Positions 53,447 to 62,621 of a DNA stretch of 64,000 bases are shown one piece after another. The position numbers and the translations under genes are program-made. This stretch comes from Symploca sp. SIO1C2 (lineage in GTDB: Bacteria; Cyanobacteriota; Cyanobacteriia; Cyanobacteriales; Coleofasciculaceae), in contig JAAHFP010000009.1 in the NCBI GenBank assembly GCA_010672925.1, positions 55,615 through 119,614 of the forward strand, written 5' to 3'. The stretch's first letter is position 1. Each line of letters begins with the position of its first letter. A model generated the notes under the pieces. That model was given only the letters and a program-made list of their open reading frames with translations, did not search any database and was not told where the DNA came from.

Positions 53447-54763
53447 GTGCCTACCTCAGAGTTTGGTTCCCTTTTAGACCAGTATCGCCGTGAAATAATC
53501 CACCTACAAACTAATCCAACTTATCCTGATAATTACGTTACCTTAGAAGATGTTCTTCGTGTTCTCAACCTGCGCGAGTCTATTCATCAGCATTTAACTC
53601 AAAATTCTAATTATCCTGGCTCTAGCATTTACGAACTCCTCCAGCTTGATAAGCAACTTCAAGCTGCCGCAGATACCATCAATACTATTCTTGAGAGCAA
53701 TAAAACTACTCTAAATCAAGTACGTGACAGCAGCCCTCACCTATCCAATGAATGGTGGTGGCATCTGGAAAAATACACCACTACCACTCTTCATCCTTTG
53801 GATCGCTATGATAATCTATGGAAAAATTCAGCAATCATAATTTGGCTGTTCAACAGCATACTGGTTGTCATCATCATTGTACGTCTATTTAGTGCCGGGG
53901 CTGATATTTTTGGTGCTATTGCTAGTGCTATTTCTGGTTCTCTGGGCTTCCCTAAGAGTAGAAACAGTATTTATGAAAAAATTAAGGGAGTATTTCAAGT
54001 AATTCCTTTTATTAAACGGACTCCTGGTCATTTAGAGGCTGAAGTTCAGTTTATTTTATCTGTCGTCGTATCTATCGCATTGTCAATGACATGGGGATTA
54101 GGCATTCCTTTTATATCGCGCATTTATAACTCTTTCGGTATTCTTGCCTACGAAAGAAAAAACCTCATATCTGCTGAGCAAAATTACCAACGAGCGATTA
54201 ACCTCAACCCCAAGAACAAGTTAGCATATTATAACCTTGGTAATCTCTATGAAGACCTCAAGGAAACTAAAAAAGCTGAGAGTGCTTATCTGGTGGCTGT
54301 TCGCTCTCAAAAATTTCCCAGAGCTTACAACAACCTAGGAAGACTTTACATTCTTAAGAAAGACTATGCTAGTGCTATTGCCTTTCTTAGTCGGGGTGTA
54401 GAGCAAGTTCAATCGCAGGCAGGAGCAGCAACCATTGATGCCAAGGTACAGTATGCTCTCTACAAAAATCTAGGATGGTTAGAATTAGAACAAAATAATG
54501 CAGAGTTTGCCTTGAAGCATATTGAGAAAGCACTCGATATTGTTAACCAAGCTGAAGAAGATGTCAATAGTGGAGCAGCTCATTGCATAATGGCTCAGAT
54601 TGATACTAAGATGGATAAAGAGAGCCAAGCTGGTTATCATTGGGAACAATGTTGTGAGCAAGCTTCACTGGATAAGCCTGAAGAATATAAATGGCTTACT
54701 AAAGCTCGTGAGCACCTTACCAAGGAAAAGAAGAAATGTCCAGCATTTGTAAATGGAGTCTAA
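53447..54763 (+). CDS. TPR membrane protein, first gene of CHAT operon
   Basis: A 438-residue protein with a GTG start (MPTSEFGSLLDQYRRE). Residues ~1-120 are helical and soluble. Two membrane helices lie at ~127-150 and ~205-230. From ~250 to 420 are tetratricopeptide repeats (SAEQNYQRAINLNPKNKLAY, KKAESAYLVAV, YASAIAFLSRG). Orientation is not certain; both ends could be on the same side. It overlaps the next gene by 28 bases and so is translationally coupled. With its partners it is likely to form a TPR scaffold for the CHAT protease encoded third. The family function is unknown. Confidence 0.75.
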   Translation: MPTSEFGSLLDQYRREIIHLQTNPTYPDNYVTLEDVLRVLNLRESIHQHLTQNSNYPGSSIYELLQLDKQLQAAADTINTILESNKTTLNQVRDSSPHLSNEWWWHLEKYTTTTLHPLDRYDNLWKNSAIIIWLFNSILVVIIIVRLFSAGADIFGAIASAISGSLGFPKSRNSIYEKIKGVFQVIPFIKRTPGHLEAEVQFILSVVVSIALSMTWGLGIPFISRIYNSFGILAYERKNLISAEQNYQRAINLNPKNKLAYYNLGNLYEDLKETKKAESAYLVAVRSQKFPRAYNNLGRLYILKKDYASAIAFLSRGVEQVQSQAGAATIDAKVQYALYKNLGWLELEQNNAEFALKHIEKALDIVNQAEEDVNSGAAHCIMAQIDTKMDKESQAGYHWEQCCEQASLDKPEEYKWLTKAREHLTKEKKKCPAFVNGV

Positions 54764-55665
54764 GTCTTGTTTTAACTCTACTCACTGGAACAGAGTTGGC
54801 TCTTGCTACTACATCTTTGACTCCTAGTGAAGAGGAGTTAAATTATTCAGATGCGCCTATATATTTGGCTAGCTGTAGATGGTGGCAAATTTTTACGGAT
54901 GAATGCAATGCTGCTGATCCCAGGAGTGGTATCAAACGCAATACTCCGTACATAATTACTCCCGATAGAACTAAAATACGACAGCAACCTCCCTTGGTAC
55001 GATGGAATGCCGTTGAAGGTATTACCCAATACAAAATACAAGTTAAGGGGCCAGATGTTCAATATACCTCAGATATAGTTACAGATAATGCGTGGCAATA
55101 TCCTGCTGATTTACCCTTGGAGCCAGGAATAACCTATACCATTATGGTCATCCCCCAAGGACAAAGCTGCATGCAGGTGGGTTCAGAATTACCTTGTGAA
55201 GGGAAGTTCACCGTACTTACCAATCAACAATCAGCACAACTAGAAGAGGATTTAGTAGCTTTGCCTCTATTTGAGCGTAGCAATCCCCTTAAGATAGCCA
55301 GTATATATCAAAAATATGAACTCTACGCTGATGCCATCGATGCTTTAGAAAAGGCAATCTCAGCAGGAAGTAACTCAAGAGAATATAACCAATTTTTGGG
55401 AGAGTTGTATGAACAAGTAGGTCTCTATGATCTAGCATTGGATAAATATCAGGAAGCTTTGAGGGTGGCTGAAGAGGAAAAAGATGTGTTAGTACAAGCA
55501 AAATTGTCAGCTGCAATGGGTGAATTAAACTTCACAAGGACTGATTATAAAGAAGCAGCGCGGTGGTTTGAGCAAGCAAAAACTCACTTAGAGCAGCTAG
55601 TTTACGATGAAGAGATTGAGGGATTAGAGCAGCGTATTAACGATGCTTTGGAGAGGGTAGATTGA
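54736..55665 (+). CDS. Secreted TPR protein, second gene of CHAT operon
   Basis: A 309-residue protein with a Sec signal peptide (residues 1-24, cleavage after ALA). A beta-rich domain follows (~45-165) with four Cys residues and PPLVRWNAVEGITQYKIQV, which resembles a fibronectin type III-like strand pattern. The C-terminal half carries TPR helices (YQKYELYADAIDALEKA, YDLALDKYQEALRVA, YKEAARWFEQA). It is therefore expected outside the cytoplasmic membrane. It overlaps the preceding gene by 28 bases and is 35 bases from the CHAT gene. Proteins of this layout recur beside TPR-CHAT genes in cyanobacteria; their role is not established. Confidence 0.75.
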   Translation: MSSICKWSLSLVLTLLTGTELALATTSLTPSEEELNYSDAPIYLASCRWWQIFTDECNAADPRSGIKRNTPYIITPDRTKIRQQPPLVRWNAVEGITQYKIQVKGPDVQYTSDIVTDNAWQYPADLPLEPGITYTIMVIPQGQSCMQVGSELPCEGKFTVLTNQQSAQLEEDLVALPLFERSNPLKIASIYQKYELYADAIDALEKAISAGSNSREYNQFLGELYEQVGLYDLALDKYQEALRVAEEEKDVLVQAKLSAAMGELNFTRTDYKEAARWFEQAKTHLEQLVYDEEIEGLEQRINDALERVD

Positions 55666-55700
55666 TTGACTGTTGATGCTTGGGAAGGGAGGAAGAGCAA

Positions 55701-58700
55701 ATGCGTTGGTGGCGTTTATTATTCAATCTAGATACCCTATTTGCACCAAGGCGGCGTTTATTATTCAATCTAGCAACCTTATTTGCACTAATACTCGGAA
55801 TATACATATTAATATCTTTGATTTTAGCACATCCAAAAAAATATAACGAAGCTGAGCAAGTCCTTAACTCACAACTAGATAAAGCTATGGAGCGATGTGG
55901 TAAGGGTAGCGAGAAGGTTGCGCAAATTTTAAACAAATTATTGCTTTTATATGACTTTCAGGGAAGATATGATGAAGCCAAAATATTGATTACTGAATGG
56001 CTAAAACAAGCAGAAAACAAATTAGGAGATAGCCATCCAACAACTGTTTACTTTATAAATGCCTTAGCTCTTTTGTATGAATCTCAAGAGCAGTACAAAG
56101 AAGCGGAAGAATATTTAAATTTGACACTTCAGAGAGTGAGCGAGAATTACCCTAATAAGATTGAATATTCAGAAAACTTAGCAACCTTATACCTTAAACA
56201 AGGAAAATATCAAAAAGCAGAAAATATTTTTATTTCAGTGATAGAACAAAGTAAGGCAACATTTGGAGACGAACATCCCAAAACCATCCAATCTTTGAAT
56301 AATTTAGCAAATCTATATATTAAACAGGATAAGCGGCAAAAAGCAGAAGACATATTACGTACAGTTCTAGAAAAGACAAATAAATTAGAAGATGAGCTTT
56401 GGGGTTATCAAAATAGCATTAATAGCTATTCTATCTCAAAAGAATTGACTAGCATAGATGATTATGTGTGCGAAAAAAAGATTGTATTTGAGTCATTTGG
56501 CAAAAGCAATAGAGGGCTGGGAGAAAAATATGAAAATCTTGTCGCCTATTTTAATAGTTTTGCGTCTTTATACAAATTACAAGAGAAAAATCAAGAAGCT
56601 GAAAAATTGTACAGAAAAGTGCTGAATATACTGGAAAATACAGTAGGTAAAAAGCACCACCGGATGATTGAGCCTCTGAATAATCTCGCTAGTTTATATC
56701 AGTTCCAGAAGAAATATCAACAAGCTGAAGAGTTACATCTTCAGGCAGAGAAGATAATCAGAAAGGAGTTGGGAGAACATCATCCTCAATTGGCTAACTC
56801 CCTAAATAATCTTGCTTTACTGTACTTAGCACAGAATCAAGAAGCTTTAGCTATTCAAAACTTGCAAGAGGCTCTAGAGATTGAAGAGAAAAATTTGGAA
56901 CGAGATCTAACCAATGTTTCAGGAGAGTATGAGCAAACCACCTATGCCAGAAAACTATGGTCTAGTGGTTACAATACTATCTCTTTCCACTTAAACTTCT
57001 TCCCAGAAAATCAGGATGCTGCTGATTTAGCTTTGGAAACAATTCTGCGGCGTAAAGGCAGAGTACTTGATGCTACTGCCAAAAGATTTGACCTCCTTCG
57101 TTCTTCACTACCCGTTCACCTTAAAGAAAAATTTAATGATTGGCAAAGCAAGCGGACTCAGTTTTCCAATTTACACCATCGTAATGCTTTAGAAGGAGAA
57201 AAATCTGAAAACCATCTTCAAGAAATTGAAGCACTCAAACGCGAAATAAAAGATCTTGAAAATGAATTGGCTCGTCAAAGCTCTCAATTTCGTAAATTTA
57301 ATCGCTTACGAAACTCTTTAGGCGGTGATCAGAAAAAACAGTTTGATAACCTAAACTCAAAAAAATCACAGCTTGCCAATCTCTATAAACGTGGCTTTAT
57401 AGCAACAGGCACTTCTGCCGGTTATCTTCAAGAGGTTCAATCTCTAGAAAATGAAATTACCAGACTGGAAGAGGAACTTGTTAGTCAAAGTGAGCAATTT
57501 CGTCAAGAATCTCAAAGTATCAGCATCGAAAATATTCAACAACTTTTAACCAACGACACAAGTCTGATTGAAATTGTTCGTTACTTTCCTTACGATTTCG
57601 AGAAAGAGCAACAGCTAGAGCCACGCTATGCTGTGTATATTTTAAACCAAAAGGGTAATCCTATTGGAATTGACCTTGGTGTCACCAAAGATATTGATGT
57701 ACTTGTTGAGGAGCATTGGACTAATCTGCGTTCTCGTCAGACATCTCAAGAACAGATTAAGGAATTAGCACGTAAACTGGATGCCAAAATTATGGCTCCG
57801 ATTCGTCAACATCTTGGCAAGAGAGAACATATACTCATTGCTCCAGATAGTATTCTTAACCTGATTCCTTTTGAAACCCTGGTAGATGAGAAAAATGAAT
57901 ATTTGATTGAAGACTACAGGTTTACTTATTTAACGTCAGGTGGAGATTTGCTGCGACTACAGAATACTTTCCCTAGTAAACAAAATCCTCTCGTACTTGG
58001 TGACCCCTATACTAAAAAAAATCCCTCTCTTGTAGCGATAGATCCTAGTCGTACTCGAACTGTTAATGTAAGAGAATATGATTTTATTCCAATTCCTGAA
58101 GCAGCAGAAGAAGCTAGATTCATCGCAGAGAAACTTGATGTCGAGGCTATAATTGGTGACAAGGCAAGTGAAGAAATAGTTAAACAGGTAAATAGCCCAG
58201 AAATTCTGCACATTGCCAGTCATGGTTGGTTTACTGATGCTCCCCAAGAGACGTTAGATCAGTCGGAGCCTTTTCAAAATCCCATGTTTTCGTCTGCCTT
58301 AGTATTGGCAGGAGCACAACTAGAAGACAAAGAGAGCCAGGAAGATGGTTTCTTAACAGCTTATGAAATTGCCAGTCTTGACTTGAGTGGTACCAAACTT
58401 GTAGTCCTTTCTGCTTGTGATACTGGTATTGGTGGATTGAGTGCAGGCGATGGAATTTACGGGTTACGGCGTGCCTTGGTTTTAGCTAGCGCCGAGAGTC
58501 AGGTGATTAGTCTATGGCGAGTGAGCGATAAAGGCACAAAAAAATTGATGGAAAAATACTATACTCATCTTCTCGATCATAAGGAGGGACGGAGTGAATC
58601 TTTGAGAAAAGCACAACTAGAAATGCTTAACAATGAAGATACTAGTCATCCATACTACTGGGGTGCATTTATAAATTCTGGCAATTGGAAGCCTCTAGAC

Positions 58701-58709
58701 ATTGATTAG
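55701..58709 (+). CDS. Membrane-anchored TPR-CHAT caspase-like protease
   Basis: A 1002-residue protein. A basic N-terminus and one membrane helix (~25-43) make it a probable signal-anchored protein with most of its mass outside the cytoplasm. TPR repeats cover ~50-400 (DEAKILITEWLKQ, KYQKAENIF, NNLANLYIKQ, NNLALLYLAQNQ). A charged helical linker with coiled coils follows (~430-620). The C-terminal ~350 residues form a CHAT domain with the caspase-like dyad His841 (LHIASHGWF) and Cys906 (VLSACDTG). I choose ATG at 55701, eight bases after GGAGG, over a TTG at 55680. An in-frame 42-base tandem duplication (55711 and 55753) precedes the membrane helix. The natural substrate is unknown. Confidence 0.9.
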   Translation: MRWWRLLFNLDTLFAPRRRLLFNLATLFALILGIYILISLILAHPKKYNEAEQVLNSQLDKAMERCGKGSEKVAQILNKLLLLYDFQGRYDEAKILITEWLKQAENKLGDSHPTTVYFINALALLYESQEQYKEAEEYLNLTLQRVSENYPNKIEYSENLATLYLKQGKYQKAENIFISVIEQSKATFGDEHPKTIQSLNNLANLYIKQDKRQKAEDILRTVLEKTNKLEDELWGYQNSINSYSISKELTSIDDYVCEKKIVFESFGKSNRGLGEKYENLVAYFNSFASLYKLQEKNQEAEKLYRKVLNILENTVGKKHHRMIEPLNNLASLYQFQKKYQQAEELHLQAEKIIRKELGEHHPQLANSLNNLALLYLAQNQEALAIQNLQEALEIEEKNLERDLTNVSGEYEQTTYARKLWSSGYNTISFHLNFFPENQDAADLALETILRRKGRVLDATAKRFDLLRSSLPVHLKEKFNDWQSKRTQFSNLHHRNALEGEKSENHLQEIEALKREIKDLENELARQSSQFRKFNRLRNSLGGDQKKQFDNLNSKKSQLANLYKRGFIATGTSAGYLQEVQSLENEITRLEEELVSQSEQFRQESQSISIENIQQLLTNDTSLIEIVRYFPYDFEKEQQLEPRYAVYILNQKGNPIGIDLGVTKDIDVLVEEHWTNLRSRQTSQEQIKELARKLDAKIMAPIRQHLGKREHILIAPDSILNLIPFETLVDEKNEYLIEDYRFTYLTSGGDLLRLQNTFPSKQNPLVLGDPYTKKNPSLVAIDPSRTRTVNVREYDFIPIPEAAEEARFIAEKLDVEAIIGDKASEEIVKQVNSPEILHIASHGWFTDAPQETLDQSEPFQNPMFSSALVLAGAQLEDKESQEDGFLTAYEIASLDLSGTKLVVLSACDTGIGGLSAGDGIYGLRRALVLASAESQVISLWRVSDKGTKKLMEKYYTHLLDHKEGRSESLRKAQLEMLNNEDTSHPYYWGAFINSGNWKPLDID

Positions 58710-58722
58710 TACTAATGAACTG

Positions 58723-59251
58723 TAATTAGGGCTTGCTGAATAAGTGGGTCAGCCATGCGGTGACAGTGATTTCCAGCATTTATTTTCGGAAAAAGTGCAA
58801 GGTTTTTATATCAAGAGGCTCAAAAACCTTGTACTCTCGTAGGAGAACACCTGGTTAAATTAATAATTTTAGGGGTTTTATTCACCGGTAGTAAAAACAG
58901 TCAAACTTGCCTAAAATCCTTATGCAGCAAGTGATAATGAACTCTTAACTTATTACTTATTACTTATTACTCACCGTTCGCTTATTTTGTCTAGTGGTTA
59001 GCAAAAATTGCCATACGCTATATATAGTGTATTTCACCGATTTCCAAAACAAATCCAGATTAAGCGATCGCATATAATTGCATATACACATTTTAGATGA
59101 TTTGTCAAGCAACTTGACCGTAACCTGGAATCCCCATTCCGTCGTAGAGAATTTCTCTAACTCGTTTTAAAATGAGCGAACGGTGAGTTATTACTTATTA
59201 CTTATTACTTCAAAACCTGAGTCAATCGACTTATTCAGCAGACCCTAATTA
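58723..59251. mobile_element. 529-bp inverted-repeat element, no transposase
   Basis: Outer 23-bp inverted repeats (58723-58745 and 59229-59251) share the core TGCTGAATAAGT and differ at two positions. This resembles ends of transposase-encoding cyanobacterial insertion sequences, so the element is probably a deletion derivative or MITE. A second inverted pair, ACTCACCGTTCGCT and complement, bounds an inner 220-bp unit at 58969-59188. Confidence 0.65.
58969..59188. repeat. Inner 220-bp inverted-repeat unit
   Basis: Terminal inverted repeats of 20 bp with one mismatch (ACTCACCGTTCGCTTATTTT and its complement). The flanks on both sides carry TTATTACTTATTACTTATTA, either a long target duplication or a pre-existing heptamer array into which the unit inserted. 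Confidence 0.65.
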
Positions 59252-59331
59252 GGGCTTGCTTCTTTTTGGACTGAAGTCCTACTACTGCTTATTACTTCAA
59301 AACCCGAATCAATCGACTTATACCGCAAGCC

Positions 59332-60975
59332 CTAATTATCGTCATTTCCGAAACCTTCAGAGAAACCCCGGAAAATATCAAATATGTTAAATAAGGAGTC
59401 TAGGGGACTTAAGACTTGGCCTACTGTATCTGTAAAAGAAGTTAGACCAGAGCGATTGATCACAACGATATCATCGGGGCGCAGGGGAGGATTGGTTTCC
59501 TCATTGACCCCTGATTCAAAATCTACTGAGATTTTCCGCGTTTGCACTGTACCATTGCGGTTGAGGCGAATTAATTCTACAGAACTTCGGTTGGCACGAA
59601 CCTTATCAAATCCCCCAGCAGCTAAAATGGCGTCATTCAATGGGGCATTGGGTCTAACTTCTACCACCCCAGGATTGTCTACTTCCCCAACTACATTCAC
59701 TTGAATAACATCAGGAGCTAGACTCGAACTAGCTAATTCAGTTAGTTCATCGGCAAAAGGCTCTTGGGCTGTGGGTATCATCACCAAGTCTCCTTCCTGC
59801 AACAGAATATTTTGAGAGAAGTCCCCTCCCTTCAATAACTGCCACAAATCAACATTAATCACTTGTTGGAAACCACTTTTAGTGAGACGTTGTACCTGGA
59901 TATTGCGCAAATCCGCTAATTGGGTAATACCCCCAGCAGCTTGGAGGGCTTGAGCTACTCTTGGTGGATCCCCCGGTCCTCCACCTTCAGCGACAGCATT
60001 AGTGGTTCCTGAAACGATATAGGGTCCTGGGCGTTCTACTTCTCCCACCACCGCAATTTTAACTGGTCTGGTTTCTTCTGGAGAAAAGCTGGCAGTGGCT
60101 AGCAAGGTGTCTTCTACTGTGTCTAAAGTAGTAGTAGTAGGGATAAAAATTTCGTCTCCATCCCTCAAACTAATATCTTGACTGAGATTACCATTTTGGA
60201 ACAAGTCCCAAAGGTTGACATTACAAGGCTCAGCATTACGACGTCGGATGCGCACCTCTCGGACGGCTGCGGCACGGGTAATACCCCCAGCTAAGTTAAT
60301 TGCTTCGGTTACCTTAGGAAAATTGTTCTCCTCGGTTAGGGGTACAGTGTAAGAGCCAGGACGATTGATTTCCCCAGCTAGGGCAATAGTCATGGGACGG
60401 GCTATCACCAGTGATAGAGTAACTAGAGGTCGTTTGATATAGCGAGCATAGCGGCGGGTAATTTCTGCATTAGCCGCTGGAACGGTTAATCCTTGAACAG
60501 AAATATTACCAATTACTGGTAAGTTGATGCTACCGTCTACCAATACTTGAAATTCACCACTGTATTCCGGGACATCAAAAACATTGACACTAACTTGATC
60601 CCCTGCTCCCAGGAGATAAGCCTCTTCTAGAGGTACTGTATTGATGCCAGTGGAGTTGACAGATGCACAAGCAGGCAATTGTCTCAGTGGTACAGTATTA
60701 ATTCCCGTTGCAGATGCAGGGTCAGGAAGTGGTAATACTGAGGGTGAGAAGATATCGACCCCATCAGGAGAGTTAGATTCAGGAATGGATAATTGTATCG
60801 GTGGCTCTGTATTAACTTCCGCAGCAGGGGCTGGGATAAAAGTAGGTAATTGCGCTCTTACGGTTGTAGGTATAACAGTAATAATACTTAGTAAAATTAA
60901 ACGAGTAAGCGGTTGAGTTAAGTGTTTCTTAGAATTGTCTTGATTAAATACTGTATAATAGAATTTATTATTCAT
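59332..60975 (-). CDS. Wza-like polysaccharide export protein (Poly_export and SLBB)
   Basis: A 547-residue protein with a signal peptide (cleavage after VRA, residue ~42). A Pro-rich spacer contains two TGINTVPL copies. A Poly_export domain follows (~115-200, LLGAGDQVSVNVFDVPEYSG and DGSINLPVIG), then three SLBB-type domains (about 200-300, 305-420, 430-520; IALAGEINRPGSY, IAVVGEVERPGPY and VNVVGEVDNPGVV). It is expected to form an outer-membrane/periplasmic channel for exopolysaccharide. No Wzc, Wzx or Wzy gene is adjacent. ATG at 60975 is preferred: GGAG lies 13 bases upstream, and the longer frame begins within that leader. Confidence 0.9.
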   Translation of the reverse strand: MNNKFYYTVFNQDNSKKHLTQPLTRLILLSIITVIPTTVRAQLPTFIPAPAAEVNTEPPIQLSIPESNSPDGVDIFSPSVLPLPDPASATGINTVPLRQLPACASVNSTGINTVPLEEAYLLGAGDQVSVNVFDVPEYSGEFQVLVDGSINLPVIGNISVQGLTVPAANAEITRRYARYIKRPLVTLSLVIARPMTIALAGEINRPGSYTVPLTEENNFPKVTEAINLAGGITRAAAVREVRIRRRNAEPCNVNLWDLFQNGNLSQDISLRDGDEIFIPTTTTLDTVEDTLLATASFSPEETRPVKIAVVGEVERPGPYIVSGTTNAVAEGGGPGDPPRVAQALQAAGGITQLADLRNIQVQRLTKSGFQQVINVDLWQLLKGGDFSQNILLQEGDLVMIPTAQEPFADELTELASSSLAPDVIQVNVVGEVDNPGVVEVRPNAPLNDAILAAGGFDKVRANRSSVELIRLNRNGTVQTRKISVDFESGVNEETNPPLRPDDIVVINRSGLTSFTDTVGQVLSPLDSLFNIFDIFRGFSEGFGNDDN

Positions 60976-61318
60976 CTGTTTTTTAATTCTCCCTAAGCTA
61001 AGACGCATTTAAATTAGTTTCTCCTAATCTCCGCGTCGGTCGCGTCAGTACCAATTCACAATTTAAATGCACAACAGCTTACTCCTTCGCATTCAGAGCA
61101 ATGGGTTGATTTTTTACGGGTAAGCCCCTAAGTAACTATACAAAGATAGAGATTAAAACTCAGGATATTTTGAACAATTTATCAGCAATAGACCTCTTGT
61201 ATAAATACCGGAGGGTGAAGCATTGGCGAACAAAAACCTTGGTTTTATCGGCAATATGGTAGCACCAATGCTTCACCCCTACAGATACCGGACTTCTAAT
61301 CTTTGCTCTGAGGCTGTA
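60976..61318. other. Intergenic region with a small inverted-repeat insertion
   Basis: Positions 61213-61278 form an inverted repeat (GGGTGAAGCATTGG with CCAATGCTTCACCC). ATACCGGA occurs directly on both sides (61205-61212 and 61285-61292), like a target-site duplication. It lies 3' of thiS and could act as its transcript end. The remainder shows nothing I can assign. Confidence 0.6.
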
Positions 61319-61540
61319 CTAACCGCCACCAACAATGGTGACAATTTCAATTTTGTCCCCCTCCTGAATCTTAGTCTGGGGCCAAAATTGCCGATGGAGA
61401 ATTTCACCATTGTATTCCACTGCTACAAGGCGTGGATTTAAGCCTAGCTGTTCTAGTAGTTGGGGTAACTGAGTTGAGCTAGAGCAGCTGTGAGCTTCCC
61501 CATTGACTTGAAGGGTAATTTGGTTAGAGTGGTTATTCAT
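61319..61540 (-). CDS. thiS: Thiamine sulfur-carrier protein ThiS
   Basis: A 73-residue ubiquitin-like protein. ITLQVNGEAHSC, LPQLLEQLGL, VAVEYNGEIL and the C-terminal IEIVTIVGGG match ThiS, which carries sulfur as a thiocarboxylate for thiazole synthesis. It ends in Gly-Gly as needed; a third Gly precedes. I choose the ATG at 61540 rather than 61591 because the longer reading lies inside thiE. It overlaps the end of thiE by 8 bases, so the two are translationally coupled. ThiG is not in the window. Confidence 0.9.
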   Translation of the reverse strand: MNNHSNQITLQVNGEAHSCSSSTQLPQLLEQLGLNPRLVAVEYNGEILHRQFWPQTKIQEGDKIEIVTIVGGG

Positions 61541-62621
61541 CCGATGGGTAAACGCGAACTTCAAGGCGACGGAGAGTTTGTTCCTTAGCAAGCTGAGATA
61601 AAAAATATTGGGTAACTAAAGTAGGTTGTTCTGCTTGCATAATCGCACGGACAATAGCTACCCGTTGTGCACCAGCATTCAGGACTTCTTGTAAGTTACT
61701 AGGGTCAATGCCCCCGATCGCAAACCAAGGAACAGTTGCATTTTGGGTAGCATACTTCACATATTCTAAACCAGCGGCAGCTTTACCTGGTTTGGTTGGA
61801 GTATCGTATACTGGTCCAACGCCAACGTAATCAGCACCTTCTGCGATCGCACTGTGCAGCTCATCTGGGTTGGTAGTAGAACGACCAATAAGGCGCTGTG
61901 GTCCGAGAAGCTGCCGTGCTAGATTTATAGGCACATCATGTTGACCTAAATGAACCCCATCTGCATCAACTGCCAAGGCTAAATCTACTCGGTCGTTCAT
62001 AATAAAGAGGGCACCATAGTGATGACAAAGTTGGCGTAGTTTTTGACCATGAGAGATCTTCACCGTATCATCTGCCGTTTTTTCTCGATACTGTACCATC
62101 GTAATTCCCCCTTGTAGAGCAGCCTCGACAGTGGAAAACAGCTGTTCATTAGTAGCAGTAACTAGATAGAGTTGCGATCGCTGGAGTAGCTGATAACGGT
62201 GAGATGTTAGCAAATTGCTCTCTAAGGTATAAACCCGATAGCGCATCTGCTTACACAAACCTCCCATCACTGGACTGTTCAGTTTGCCATATTCCTCCAA
62301 GACTCGTAGTGCTTCTTGCACCCGGCAAAAATTGGCTTGCAACACCTGCTGAATGCTCAAGCGTTGTTCTTCTCCAGGATGAGTCAGTTCCGTACCAACA
62401 TCTCCAGGGGTATCCCGCCAGTCTCTAAGATCCTGGGTATGCCAGCTGGCTAATTCCTGGCGCATTTGCTTGCACTCACCGGCAAACTCGAGATTGTTGA
62501 TTCCAAAGCGACACCACTCTTCTACAATACGCAGCCCTTCTCTGGCTCGATCTAAATTGGCATCTAGAATGCGGCAAATAGCTGGCTGCTGCCATTTACG
62601 ATCTATATATTGCTCGCTCAT
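61533..62621 (-). CDS. thiE: Thiamine-phosphate synthase, cyanobacterial two-domain form
   Basis: A 362-residue ThiE, which joins HMP-pyrophosphate and thiazole phosphate to make thiamine phosphate. The N-terminal ~140 residues are a helical domain (CRILDANLDRAREGLRIVEEW) found in cyanobacterial ThiE. The TIM-barrel enzyme covers ~145-350 with MVQYREK, FIMNDRVDLA, VHLGQHD, GRSTTN and the phosphate-binding GVGPVYDTPTKPG. ATG at 62621 (MSEQYIDRKW) has GGAG about 10 bases upstream; a GTG at 62636 is the alternative. No TPP riboswitch was recognised upstream. It overlaps thiS. Confidence 0.95.
   Translation of the reverse strand: MSEQYIDRKWQQPAICRILDANLDRAREGLRIVEEWCRFGINNLEFAGECKQMRQELASWHTQDLRDWRDTPGDVGTELTHPGEEQRLSIQQVLQANFCRVQEALRVLEEYGKLNSPVMGGLCKQMRYRVYTLESNLLTSHRYQLLQRSQLYLVTATNEQLFSTVEAALQGGITMVQYREKTADDTVKISHGQKLRQLCHHYGALFIMNDRVDLALAVDADGVHLGQHDVPINLARQLLGPQRLIGRSTTNPDELHSAIAEGADYVGVGPVYDTPTKPGKAAAGLEYVKYATQNATVPWFAIGGIDPSNLQEVLNAGAQRVAIVRAIMQAEQPTLVTQYFLSQLAKEQTLRRLEVRVYPSDE

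Larger units (their letters stand above)
58710..59331. other. Gene-free region between CHAT operon and SLBB gene
   Basis: This 0.62-kb interval is mostly the nested inverted-repeat element at 58723-59251, followed by a third, partial copy of its outer end near 59314-59338 (ACTTATACCGCAAGCCCTAA). A hairpin CAAGGTTTTT...AAAAACCTTG at about 58798-58831 lies downstream of the CHAT gene. No open frame is supported. Confidence 0.7.

Noticed and set aside
53447-58709. TPR-CHAT gene considered as part of a type III-E CRISPR (Craspase) system
   Set aside because: There is no gRAMP/Cas7-11 gene, no CRISPR array, and the protein has a membrane anchor.
59384-59704. Plus-strand frame opposite the SLBB gene
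   Set aside because: It is antisense to a well-supported coding gene, with no independent support.
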